Source of the DNA: Bradyrhizobium sp. JYMT SZCCT0428
GTDB taxonomy: Bacteria > Pseudomonadota > Alphaproteobacteria > Rhizobiales > Xanthobacteraceae
Direction: 5' to 3'
NCBI RefSeq assembly: GCF_018131075.1
Contig: NZ_JAFCLS010000044.1
Location: 1 to 64,000, forward strand
Length of the DNA stretch: 64,000 bases
The position numbers and the translations under genes are program-made. The notes under the pieces are model-generated. The model worked only from the letters and a program-made list of their open reading frames with translations, was not told the origin of the DNA and searched no databases. Shown here in pieces: positions 17,371-26,079 of the stretch; positions within the stretch are counted from its first letter, which is position 1; every line of letters starts with the position of its first letter.

Positions 17371-18177
17371 CTACTTCACGAATGATCGCGACGGCGCCAG
17401 ATGCAAGGCAAACGCATCGACCTTGTCGCTGGCGCGCGGATAGATCTCGCTCACGATCGGATCATGGCCGGGAATGAAACGATCGGGGTGGCCGGCCAGC
17501 TTTTCGACGATCTCCCAGCCCTGCACCATGTCGCCGACATTGTAGACGATCGGAAACGGGCTGCGCTTCTGCAGGTTGGCGTAGTAATGCGCAGCGTCCG
17601 AGGCCAGCACCACCGGCCCGCGCGCGGTCTCGACCCGCACCACCTGCAAACCGTCGGAATGGCCGCCGACGCGATGCACGGTGACGCCGGGCGCGATCTC
17701 GCCATCACCATTGTGGAAGGTGACGCGCTCGCCATAGACATGGCGCACCATCAGCGTGACGTGTTCGACGGAGAATGGATGGCGGATCAGGCCGTTGCAC
17801 ATGCAGCGCCCGGTCGCGTAGCTCATCTCGCGATCCTGCAGATGAAACCGGGCGCCGGGGAAACGATCGAGATTGCCGGCATGGTCGTAATGCAGATGGG
17901 TGACGACGACGTCCTTGATGCTTGACGCCTTGACGCCGAACGCTTCCAGCGCGTCGACCGGATTGAGATTGAGCTTGCGCGACCGCGCCTTGGCTTCCTC
18001 GGCGTTGAAACCGGTATCGACCAGGATCTCGCGGCCGTGGCCGCGGATCAGCCAGACGAAGTAGTCGAGGTCCTGCGCCGTGGTGTCGTGCGGATCCGGT
18101 ATCAGGAAGTTCAGATGAGGGGTGCGCGGCGACATCGTCGCATAGCGCAGTGCGTAGATTTCGTAGGCATTTCCCAT
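17371..18177 (-). CDS. N-acyl homoserine lactonase-like MBL hydrolase (AttM/AiiB type)
   Basis: A 268-residue zinc hydrolase. The metal motif HLHYDHAGN is intact near residue 110, and further ligands are in GGHSDG, ASDAAHYY and IPGHDP. The DTGF strand and the length fit the AttM/AiiB lactonases that open homoserine lactones, though related enzymes act on other small lactones. The ATG at 18177 begins at the conserved region; an in-frame upstream extension is not protein-like. It is the first gene of a two-gene operon with RidA. Confidence 0.8.
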   Translation of the reverse strand: MGNAYEIYALRYATMSPRTPHLNFLIPDPHDTTAQDLDYFVWLIRGHGREILVDTGFNAEEAKARSRKLNLNPVDALEAFGVKASSIKDVVVTHLHYDHAGNLDRFPGARFHLQDREMSYATGRCMCNGLIRHPFSVEHVTLMVRHVYGERVTFHNGDGEIAPGVTVHRVGGHSDGLQVVRVETARGPVVLASDAAHYYANLQKRSPFPIVYNVGDMVQGWEIVEKLAGHPDRFIPGHDPIVSEIYPRASDKVDAFALHLAPSRSFVK

Positions 18178-18580
18178 CGGTGTCACTTTTCTTGAGGTTT
18201 GAGTTTTGGCCGACGTGCACAACAAGCCATCGTCATCCGCAAAGGTCAAACCGGCAGTGCCAATGACCATCCATAACAGGGCGGCACACCCAATGTGAGA
18301 CCGGTTACGCCGACAGTGGCCGGCCGCGCACCAGAGGCCACGGCTGGTCCTGGGGAAGGGCTCACGCAACCACCGGATGATCATGCACCGCAACGTCACG
18401 ACGAACGGGATTTATTCCCCTTCAATCCTCAGGGTTCGTCGCGGTGAATTGTCGCAATTAACGACGCCTTCGCAAGTGGTTGACGGCCTGCGGGGCTCGT
18501 TTGATAATGCGGTTTGCGTGGAGTATGGTCGCCGAGGCGCAAGCTGGGATCGGCGCTTTTTTGGCTGGACTGCGGTGATA
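18178..18580. other. Divergent intergenic region, lactonase / caspase-like gene
   Basis: About 400 bases with no supported gene. Frames on both strands extend into it but lack conserved sequence or ribosome sites. It must carry the two divergent promoters. I see no clear operator or repeat family in it. Confidence 0.45.
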
Positions 18581-20122
18581 ATGAAAATCCGCCTTGCATT
18601 GCTTCTCACCTTGATTTTTTCCGTGGCGTCGATCGCCCCGTCATTCGGGGCCGGCGAGCGTTTTGCGCTGGTGATCGGCAATTCGAAGTATCCGGACGCC
18701 GAAGCGCCGCTGAAGGAGCCGATCAACGACGCGCGCGATGTCGCCGAAGAACTCAAGCGCGATGGCTTCAACGTCGATATCGGCGAAAACCTCACCGGCG
18801 ACGGCATGCGCCGGGCTTTCGAGCGCCTGTACGGGAAGATCAAGCCCGGCTCGGTCGCCCTGATCTTCTTCTCGGGTTTCGGCATCCAGGCGAACCGCCA
18901 GAGCTACATGATTCCGGTCGACGCGCAGATCTGGGCCGAGGCCGACGTGCGCCGCGACGGCTTCAGCCTCGAGATGGTGCTGGGCGAGATCAACAGCCGC
19001 GGCGCCGGCGTCAAGATCGCCCTGGTCGACGCCTCCAGGCGCAATCCGTTCGAGCGCCGGTTCCGCAGTTTTTCCGCCGGACTTGCGCCGGTCATTGCGC
19101 CGAACGGCTCGCTGGTGATGTATTCGGCAGCCCTTTCGTCGGTCATTTCGGATAATGGCAGCGATCGCAGCCTGTTCGTGCGGGAACTGCTCAAGGAAAT
19201 CCGCACCCCCGATTTGATGGCCGAGGAAACTTTGAATCGCACCCGGGTCGGCGTCACCCGCGCCTCGCGCCAGGAACAGGTGCCGTGGATTTCGTCGTCG
19301 CTGGCCGAGGATTTCTCCTTCATCCCGGGTGGTGGCACAGGGCCGAAGCCTTCGAGTCCGCCGCCGGCGCCGCCTCCGGTTGCCGCGACCCCCTCCCCGC
19401 CGCCGGTCGCCGCCGCTCCGACACCTCCTCCCGCTCCGACACCGGCGCCTGCTCCGGCGCCTCCTCCCGCCGGCGCCCAGGTGGCCATTGCGACGCCGGC
19501 GCCGCCGCCTGCACCGCCGCAGCCTCCCGCTCCGCCGCAGCCGCCCAAACAGGTCGAAGTCACAATCCCGCCGCCCGCTCCGCCGGCCAAGCCGCCCGAG
19601 AGCAACACGGCGATCGCGGCGCTGGCCGATGATCCGACCATCAAGAGCCTCACCGCCAAGCTCAACGACAACCCCGACGATGGGGCCGCGCTGTATCGGC
19701 GGGGCCAGGTCTATGCCAGCAAGGGCGCCTACGAACTCGCGATCAAGGACTTCAACAATTCGCTGCGGCTCAACCCGAAGGATGTGGAAGCCTACAACAA
19801 TCGCTGTTGGGCCCGCACCGTCATCGGCGACCTGCAGGCCGCGCTGAAGGATTGCAACGAGGCGCTGCGGCTGCGGCCGAATTTCGTCGATGCGCTGGAC
19901 AGCCGCGGCCTGGTCAACCTCAAGAGCGGACAGACCAAGAATGCAATTGCCGACTTCGACGCCGCGCTGAAGATCAACCCGAGATTGACCTCGTCGCTGT
20001 ACGGACGGGGCATTGCCAAGAAGCGCAACGGCTCGATCCCGGAAGGCGATCTGGATATCAGCAACGCCAAGGCGATGGATCCGAATATCGTTAAGGAATT
20101 CGCCGATTACGGGGTACAGTGA
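18581..20122 (+). CDS. Secreted caspase-like pseudoenzyme with Pro-rich linker and TPRs
   Basis: A 513-residue protein. A signal peptide (residues 1-24, ending SFGA) is followed by a peptidase C14-type fold starting RFALVIGN. At the catalytic positions the usual SGHG is SGFG (Phe100) and the usual DAC is DASRRNPF (Ser152), so both members of the His-Cys dyad are replaced and proteolysis is not expected. A Pro/Ala-rich linker of about 80 residues leads to four TPR-like repeats (for example AIKDFNNSLRLNPKD), a protein-binding module. A paralogue lies at 39267-40106. The next genes encode an OmpA-like protein and an RND system, which suggests an envelope scaffold role (inference). The ATG is chosen because the signal peptide begins there. 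Confidence 0.85.
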   Translation: MKIRLALLLTLIFSVASIAPSFGAGERFALVIGNSKYPDAEAPLKEPINDARDVAEELKRDGFNVDIGENLTGDGMRRAFERLYGKIKPGSVALIFFSGFGIQANRQSYMIPVDAQIWAEADVRRDGFSLEMVLGEINSRGAGVKIALVDASRRNPFERRFRSFSAGLAPVIAPNGSLVMYSAALSSVISDNGSDRSLFVRELLKEIRTPDLMAEETLNRTRVGVTRASRQEQVPWISSSLAEDFSFIPGGGTGPKPSSPPPAPPPVAATPSPPPVAAAPTPPPAPTPAPAPAPPPAGAQVAIATPAPPPAPPQPPAPPQPPKQVEVTIPPPAPPAKPPESNTAIAALADDPTIKSLTAKLNDNPDDGAALYRRGQVYASKGAYELAIKDFNNSLRLNPKDVEAYNNRCWARTVIGDLQAALKDCNEALRLRPNFVDALDSRGLVNLKSGQTKNAIADFDAALKINPRLTSSLYGRGIAKKRNGSIPEGDLDISNAKAMDPNIVKEFADYGVQ

Positions 20123-20258
20123 CGAATATTTGACGATAAGTGGCGGCCTCCTCGAACCGGCAGGCGGGCGGCTAGACTAACCGTAATAGGCCGCGACCGG
20201 ATTGGTCCGGCAGCTCATTTGAATCACGTTTTGGAACCACGCGCAGGAGGGACTGGTA

Positions 20259-20930
20259 ATGTCACAGAGCTCTGGAACAAGGACCCTGACCGGAATCCTT
20301 TCGATCGCGACGCTCGGCGCCGCCCTCTGCTTTGGCATGACGGGCGCGGTTGCCGAGGAGAAGGCCAAGAACGTGACCGAGGATCAGATCCTCCGCGCGC
20401 TGGCGCCGGAAAAGAAGCCGCTGACCCGCGGCCTGTCGGTCGGTCCGCAGCAGGTTGATCAGGCCGCAGTCGCCGCCGAAGGGCAGTTCGTCCAGAAGAT
20501 CCGCGGCCGCTCGACGCGGTCGCTGACGTTCACCGAGCGTGAAGAGATCGCCGCGATCGTCAAGGACAAGCCCAAGATCGATCTGGAAATCAACTTCGAC
20601 TACAACTCGGCCGATATCAGCCCGAGATCGCTGGCATCGGTTCAGGCGCTCGGCCGCGCCTTGTCCAGTTCCGACCTGAAAGGCTCGACCTTCGTAGTCG
20701 CAGGTCATACCGACGCAGCCGGCGGCGAAGGCTACAACCAGGACCTTTCGGAGCGGCGCGCCGACGCGATCAAGCGCTATCTGGTCGACAAATACAGCAT
20801 CAACGGCACCGATCTGGTGACCGTCGGTTACGGCAAGAGCAAGCTGAAGGACCCGAACCAGCCGATGGCCGAAGCCAATCGCCGCGTGCAGGTTGTGAAC
20901 ATGGAAAACAAGGCCACTGCGTCCAAATAG
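20259..20930 (+). CDS. OmpA-family peptidoglycan-binding protein
   Basis: A 223-residue exported protein with an N-terminal signal segment (residues 1-32) and a C-terminal OmpA-like domain from about residue 105. That domain shows the binding-loop sequences INFDYNSADIS and VAGHTDAAGG and the SERRADAIKRYLV helix that contacts diaminopimelate in family members. There is no beta-barrel, so it is periplasmic or membrane-attached rather than a porin. A good CAGGAGG ribosome site precedes the ATG. It follows the caspase-like gene and ends at a strong terminator. Confidence 0.9.
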   Translation: MSQSSGTRTLTGILSIATLGAALCFGMTGAVAEEKAKNVTEDQILRALAPEKKPLTRGLSVGPQQVDQAAVAAEGQFVQKIRGRSTRSLTFTEREEIAAIVKDKPKIDLEINFDYNSADISPRSLASVQALGRALSSSDLKGSTFVVAGHTDAAGGEGYNQDLSERRADAIKRYLVDKYSINGTDLVTVGYGKSKLKDPNQPMAEANRRVQVVNMENKATASK

Positions 20931-20974
20931 CCTGTTCAAGTAGGGCGTGGCGTTGACCTAGATTTTCCGGCTAC

Positions 20975-21014
20975 AATGCGTCCCGCAGCACCCTTGCGGG
21001 ACGCATTTTGTTTT
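20975..21014 (+). terminator. Rho-independent terminator
   Basis: A 13-base-pair stem, AATGCGTCCCGCA (20975-20987) with TGCGGGACGCATT (20995-21007), has a 7-base loop and is followed by TTGTTTT. It ends the transcript of the OmpA-like gene and separates it from the RND operon. Confidence 0.85.
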
Positions 21015-21087
21015 GGGTTCATTGTGATTTTTCGGTGAACCGGATGCACCCCGCTTCATTTGACTCCCAGTCTGGATTGATCCGGCG

Positions 21088-22014
21088 ATGAGACTCTCCG
21101 AATACCTCAAACCTGCGCTCGGAGTAGCGTTCGTTGTTGTTGTGGGTGGCTTCTACTACTGGTTCGAGCACCGCTCCCGTCCCGAGCCCAAGGATACGCC
21201 CAGCCAGGCGCTGGTGATCGTGACCAAATCCACCAATGCCTGCTTCTCCGACATGGTGCGGGTCACCGGATTTATCGTGCCGCGCCGCGAAGCGCAGGTC
21301 GGCGTCGATCAGGAAGGCTCCAGGGTCACCGATGTCTTCGTCCGCGAAGGCGACATGGTGACGGACAATCAGGAATTGGCACGCCTGACCGCGCCGCCGC
21401 TGCAGCCGGGAGCTCCGGGCGGCAGAACCGGACCGATATCGCTGCGCACGCCTGGCCCAGGCCTCGTTACCGAAGTCAGGACCGCCGTCGGCGCGCCGGC
21501 CTCGCCGCAGGCCGGACCGATGTTCCGGATTTCGGTCAACAACGAGATCGAGCTGGAGGCCGAAGTGCCGAGCGTCCATCTGCTCAAGCTCAATCCCGGC
21601 GCCACGGTGCGGATCAGCCGCGACGACGCGCCCGATCTGGTCGGCAAGATCAGGCAAATCTCGCCGCAGATCGACCGCGCCACCCAGCTCGGCAAGGTCA
21701 GGATTTCGCTGAACAACAATCCCTCGCTCAAGGTCGGCATGTTTGCCCGCGCCAATATCGACGCCAAGCGCAGCTGTGGCGTCGCGGTGCCGCGTACCGC
21801 CATCGACCGCCTGACCCTACAGGTGGTCAAGGAGAACAACAGGATCGAGACGCGAAAAGTCCGGGTCGGCCTGACATCGGATACCTCTACGGAAATTCTT
21901 GAAGGCCTCGCCGTCGGTGAAACCGTCGTGGCCGATGCTGGAACCTCGCTGCATGACGGCGACCAGATCAAGACCATGTTTGCCGACGAACTCGAGCGCA
22001 CGCGGACACGATAA
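21088..22014 (+). CDS. RND efflux periplasmic adaptor (HlyD family)
   Basis: A 308-residue membrane-fusion protein that links an inner-membrane RND pump to an outer-membrane channel. One N-terminal membrane anchor (residues 8-26) is followed by barrel-sandwich and beta-barrel domains. Two Cys are notable, in NACFSDMVRVTG and KRSCGVAVP. The same two occur at matching places in the orphan adaptor at 38242-39126, which shows the two are paralogues. Its stop overlaps the start of the pump gene (TAATG). Confidence 0.88.
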   Translation: MRLSEYLKPALGVAFVVVVGGFYYWFEHRSRPEPKDTPSQALVIVTKSTNACFSDMVRVTGFIVPRREAQVGVDQEGSRVTDVFVREGDMVTDNQELARLTAPPLQPGAPGGRTGPISLRTPGPGLVTEVRTAVGAPASPQAGPMFRISVNNEIELEAEVPSVHLLKLNPGATVRISRDDAPDLVGKIRQISPQIDRATQLGKVRISLNNNPSLKVGMFARANIDAKRSCGVAVPRTAIDRLTLQVVKENNRIETRKVRVGLTSDTSTEILEGLAVGETVVADAGTSLHDGDQIKTMFADELERTRTR

Positions 22015-25000
22015 TGGCTTTGAACATCTCGGCATGGTCGATCCGGAACCCGCTTCCGTCCATCGTCTTTTCGATCATCCTTCTGGTGCTGGGATGGGTC
22101 AGCTTCACCAAGCTCGCGGTCACGCGGCTGCCGAGCGCCGACATCCCCGTGATCTCGGTGGCGGTCTCGCAGTTCGGCGCGGCGCCCTCGGAGCTTGAAT
22201 CTCAGGTCACCAAGACGATCGAGGACGGCGTATCCGGCGTCGAGGGCGTGCGGCACATTTCGTCGTCGATCACCGACGGCCTGTCGCTGACCACGATCCA
22301 GTTCGCGCTCGAAACCAACACCGACCGCGCGCTGAACGACATCAAGGACGCCGTCACCCGCGTTCGCGCCAGTCTGCCGCAAAACGTCACCGAGCCGCTG
22401 ATCCAGCGCGTCGACGTGATCGGCCTGCCGATCGTCACCTATGCCGCGATCTCTCCAGGCAAGACGCCGGAGCAGCTGTCCTATTTCGTCGACGACGTCG
22501 TCAAGCGCGCGCTGCAGGGTGTCCGCGGCGTCGCCCAGGTCGAGCGCATCGGCGGTGTCGAGCGCGAGATTCTGGTCTCGCTCGATCCCGACCGGTTGCA
22601 GGCCTCGGGGCTGACCGCCGTCAATGTCAGCCAGATCCTGCGCGGCACCAATGTCGACCTCGCCGGCGGCCGCGCCGGTATAGGCAACAACGACCAGGCG
22701 ATCCGCACGCTCGCCGGCGCCAAGACGCTGAACGAACTCGCCGGCACCATGATCCCGCTGTTCGGCGGCGGCGAGGTGCGGCTCGACGATCTCGGCACCG
22801 TCACCGACACCATCGCCGATCGCCGGACCTTTGCCCGCTTCAACGGCGAGCCGGTGGTCGCGCTCGGCATCAAGCGCTCGAAGGGCGCCAGCGACGTGGT
22901 GGTTGCCGCCGCCGTGCAAAAACGCATCGATGCGCTGAAGGCGGCCTATCCCGATGTCGACCTGAAGATGATCGACACCTCGGTCGATTTCACCAAGGGC
23001 AATTACGAGGCGGCGATCTCGACCCTGTTCGAGGGTGCCATTCTCGCCGTCGTCGTCGTGCTGCTGTTCCTGCGCGACATCCGCGCCACGATCATCGCAG
23101 CGATCTCGCTGCCGCTGTCGATCTTCCCGGCGTTCTGGGTGATGGATCTGCTCGGCTTCTCGCTCAACCTCGTCAGCTTCCTCGCCATCACGCTGTCGAC
23201 GGGTATTCTGGTCGACGACGCCATCGTCGAAATCGAAAACATCGTCCGCCACATGCGCATGGGCAAGACGCCCTATCGCGCGGCGCTGGAAGCCGCCGAC
23301 GAAATCGGCCTCGCCGTGATCGCGATCTCGCTGACCATCATCGCGATCTTTGCGCCGGCGAGCTTCATGTCCGGGATCGCCGGGCAATTCTTCAAGCAGT
23401 TCGGCATCACCGTGTCGGTGCAGGTGTTCTTCTCGCTGCTGGCGGCGCGCTTCGTCACGCCGGTGCTGGCGGCCTACTTCCTCAAGGATCATCCGCATGA
23501 GGATCCGCCGCCCGGGCGCTTGCTGAAGGCTTACACCAGGCTCGTGACCTGGTCGGTGAAACACTACTTCATCACCGTGCTGGCCGGACTTGCGATATTC
23601 GCCGCCTCGATCTGGAGCATCTCGCTGCTGCCGCAGGGCTTCCTGCCGGCGCAGGACACCGCGCGCTCGCTGCTGGCGATGGAGCTGCCGCCAGGCTCGC
23701 AACTCGCCTACACCGAGAAGGTGACGGAAGAAATCGTCCAGCGCCTGCGCAAGCGCCCGGAGATCAAGAGCATATTCGTCGATGGCGGCCGGGTGCCGCC
23801 GGGTACGCAGGAAGTGCGGCGCGCCGCGCTGATCATCAACTACACGCCGAAGAAAGACCGCGACAGCAAGCACACCCAGCGCCTGCTCGAGCTCGATATC
23901 AGCAAGGAACTGGAAAACGTCCCTGACATCCGGTTCTGGTTCCTCGATGAAAACGGCCTGCGTGCGATTTCGCTGGTCGTGACCGGCATCGACAGCAACA
24001 TCGTCGGCAACGTCGCCAACGAACTCGCGACCCAGATGAAGCGGATTCCGATCATCGCCAACGTGATCTCGGAAACCTCGCTCGACCGACCGGAGCTTCG
24101 GATCCGCCCAAGGGCCGAACTGGCGGCACGGCTTGGCGTCTCCACCGAAAGCCTCTCACAAACCATCCGGGTCGCCACCATTGGCGACGTCGGCCCGGCG
24201 CTCGCCAAGTTCGATGCCGGCGACCGCCAGGTGCCGATCCGCGTCCAGCTCGAGGACAGCGCGCGCGGCGACCTGCAGATGCTGCAGCAATTGCGGGTGC
24301 CGCTCGGCCAGCGCGGCGAGCGCGGCGGCGTGCCGCTGTCTGTCGTCGCCGACATCCAGCTCGACCAGGGTCCAACCAGCATCAACCGTTACGACCGGGA
24401 ACGGCAGGCCACCGTCGCTGCCGACCTCGTCGGCACCGCGGCGCTGGGCGACGCGACCAAGATGATCTACGACCTACCGGTGATGAAGAGCCTGCCGAAG
24501 GGCGTCAAGGTCAGCCCGTCGGGCGACGCCGAAAGCCTGGCCGAATTGTCGGACGGCTTTGCCACCGCCATCACCGCCGGGCTGATGATGGTCTACGCCG
24601 TGCTGGTGCTGTTGTTCGGCACCTTCCTGCAGCCGATCACCATCCTGTTCTCGCTGCCGCTTTCGATCGGCGGTGCCATCGCAGCCTTGCTGCTGACCGG
24701 CAAGCAGCTGACCACGCCGGTGTGGATCGGCATCCTGATGCTGATGGGCATCGTCACCAAGAACGCCATCATGCTGGTGGAGTTCGCGGTCGAGTCGATC
24801 CGCGAAGGCAACAAGCGTGATTTTGCGATCATCGACGCCGGCATCAAGCGCGCCCGCCCCATCATCATGACCACCATCGCGATGGCGGCGGGCATGATGC
24901 CGTCAGCGCTGGCATTCGGCGCCGGCGGCGAGTTCCGTTCGCCGATGGCGCTGGCCGTGATCGGCGGCCTGCTGTTCTCGACGGTGCTGTCGCTGGTGTT

Positions 25001-25181
25001 CGTGCCGGCGATGTTCATGATGATGGACGATCTCGGCGCGCTGATCTGGCGCTACGGCAAGCTGCTGCTGGCCTCGGAAGCCGAAAGTGACGATGTTCCG
25101 CCGGGCGGCCATCACGCCCCGCCGCCTCCAGCCAAGGGACCGCCGCCGGTCCCGCCGGCGATGTCGCCCGCAGCGAAGTAA
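22014..25181 (+). CDS. RND-family efflux transporter permease
   Basis: A 1055-residue proton-driven inner-membrane transporter. The twelve-segment RND layout is seen with two large periplasmic loops after TM1 and TM7. The TM4 proton-relay Asp pair is in GILVDDAIVEIEN and the TM10 Lys in GIVTKNAIMLVEF. The C-terminus ends in a Pro-rich tail (PPPPAKGPPPVPPAM). Translation is coupled to the adaptor gene. The substrate is unknown and no outer-membrane channel gene is nearby. It is convergent with the Crp-family gene, with only 6 bases between them. Confidence 0.92.
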   Translation: MALNISAWSIRNPLPSIVFSIILLVLGWVSFTKLAVTRLPSADIPVISVAVSQFGAAPSELESQVTKTIEDGVSGVEGVRHISSSITDGLSLTTIQFALETNTDRALNDIKDAVTRVRASLPQNVTEPLIQRVDVIGLPIVTYAAISPGKTPEQLSYFVDDVVKRALQGVRGVAQVERIGGVEREILVSLDPDRLQASGLTAVNVSQILRGTNVDLAGGRAGIGNNDQAIRTLAGAKTLNELAGTMIPLFGGGEVRLDDLGTVTDTIADRRTFARFNGEPVVALGIKRSKGASDVVVAAAVQKRIDALKAAYPDVDLKMIDTSVDFTKGNYEAAISTLFEGAILAVVVVLLFLRDIRATIIAAISLPLSIFPAFWVMDLLGFSLNLVSFLAITLSTGILVDDAIVEIENIVRHMRMGKTPYRAALEAADEIGLAVIAISLTIIAIFAPASFMSGIAGQFFKQFGITVSVQVFFSLLAARFVTPVLAAYFLKDHPHEDPPPGRLLKAYTRLVTWSVKHYFITVLAGLAIFAASIWSISLLPQGFLPAQDTARSLLAMELPPGSQLAYTEKVTEEIVQRLRKRPEIKSIFVDGGRVPPGTQEVRRAALIINYTPKKDRDSKHTQRLLELDISKELENVPDIRFWFLDENGLRAISLVVTGIDSNIVGNVANELATQMKRIPIIANVISETSLDRPELRIRPRAELAARLGVSTESLSQTIRVATIGDVGPALAKFDAGDRQVPIRVQLEDSARGDLQMLQQLRVPLGQRGERGGVPLSVVADIQLDQGPTSINRYDRERQATVAADLVGTAALGDATKMIYDLPVMKSLPKGVKVSPSGDAESLAELSDGFATAITAGLMMVYAVLVLLFGTFLQPITILFSLPLSIGGAIAALLLTGKQLTTPVWIGILMLMGIVTKNAIMLVEFAVESIREGNKRDFAIIDAGIKRARPIIMTTIAMAAGMMPSALAFGAGGEFRSPMALAVIGGLLFSTVLSLVFVPAMFMMMDDLGALIWRYGKLLLASEAESDDVPPGGHHAPPPPAKGPPPVPPAMSPAAK

Positions 25182-25187
25182 GGCGCG

Positions 25188-25862
25188 CTACTCGTTGCGC
25201 GCCACCGTCGTCAGCTTGTTCAGGTTCTGCAGCAGGATGCGCCCGCGCTGCAGGTCCAGGATGCCGTCCTTGCGCCAGGCCTGCAGTTGACGGTTGACGC
25301 TTTCGCGCGCGGCGCCGACGAACACGCCGAGCTGCTCCTGCGAAATATGCACTTCCGATCCGAAATCGGCAGCCAGCGCCACCAGCCGTCGCGCCAGCCG
25401 CACCGGCAGCGGCTGCAGCATGGATTCTTCCATCCGCTCGCTCTGCCAGCGGATGCGCTGGCACAGCAGCGTGATGATCTTGATGGCAACCTTCGGCTCA
25501 CGTTCGAGGAAGGCGAGGAAATCCTCACGCCGGAGCACGAACAGTTCCGTCGCCTCGCCGGCGGTGGCGTCCGCGGTACGGCTTTGGCCGTCGAGCACGG
25601 CGACTTCGCCGAAGAGATCGCCCGAACCCATGAAGTTCAGGGTCAGGCGGCTGCCGTCGGAGGCGCCGGTCTCGATCCGGATCTGGCCGCGGCGGACCCC
25701 GTAAAGGGCGTCGCCGGGGTCCCCCTTCTGGAACAGCATCTCGCCGAGCCCCAGTTGCTGGGTGTGGCAGAGTCCGGAGATTCGCTGCAGCTCGTCGGCG
25801 CCAAGGTCCGCGAACATCGGGTTCATCTTCAAAATGACCGCAAATTCGGCCTGTTTGCTCAT
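25188..25862 (-). CDS. Crp/Fnr-family transcriptional regulator
   Basis: A 224-residue regulator with an N-terminal cyclic-nucleotide-binding domain (GEMLFQKGDPGDALY near residue 40, and a FGEVAVLDGQSRTADA phosphate-binding cassette near 85-100) and a C-terminal helix-turn-helix. The recognition helix ARESVNRQL keeps the Arg-Glu-x3-Arg pattern that reads TGTGA in E. coli CRP. The cassette's Arg and Ser also fit cAMP binding. A TGTGT-N6-TCACA site 68 bases upstream suggests autoregulation. A nucleotide cyclase gene lies 2.7 kb away. Confidence 0.88.
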   Translation of the reverse strand: MSKQAEFAVILKMNPMFADLGADELQRISGLCHTQQLGLGEMLFQKGDPGDALYGVRRGQIRIETGASDGSRLTLNFMGSGDLFGEVAVLDGQSRTADATAGEATELFVLRREDFLAFLEREPKVAIKIITLLCQRIRWQSERMEESMLQPLPVRLARRLVALAADFGSEVHISQEQLGVFVGAARESVNRQLQAWRKDGILDLQRGRILLQNLNKLTTVARNE

Positions 25863-25929
25863 TGGTTTGCCTTCCAGTTCGATCCAAAACCGTCCCCAAA
25901 GGCCCTAGCAAGATTCACCCCGACCGAAG

Positions 25930-25945
25930 TGTGTCATAAGTCACA
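25930..25945. promoter_or_regulatory. Crp-like site upstream of the Crp-family gene
   Basis: TGTGT-CATAAG-TCACA matches the CRP consensus TGTGA-N6-TCACA at 9 of 10 fixed positions. It is placed 68 bases before the regulator gene and 135 bases before the AsmA-like gene, so it could act on either. Confidence 0.6.
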
Positions 25946-26079
25946 TAGCATTGCAGCAGGCTTGGAATAATTTTGGCTTCTTTGAGCGATGTCCCCTTCC
26001 GGGATAAGCTCGCTTGTCCGGCTGTGCCCCATCGGGCGCGGCCGAAACCTATGCCGTTTGCCCGGCCTGGAAAGTCGAA

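Noticed and set aside
21369..23873. An 834-codon minus-strand frame opposite the RND genes
   Set aside because: The composition is dominated by Arg/His/Asp/Gly, typical of antisense frames in GC-rich DNA; the plus strand encodes a clear adaptor and pump.
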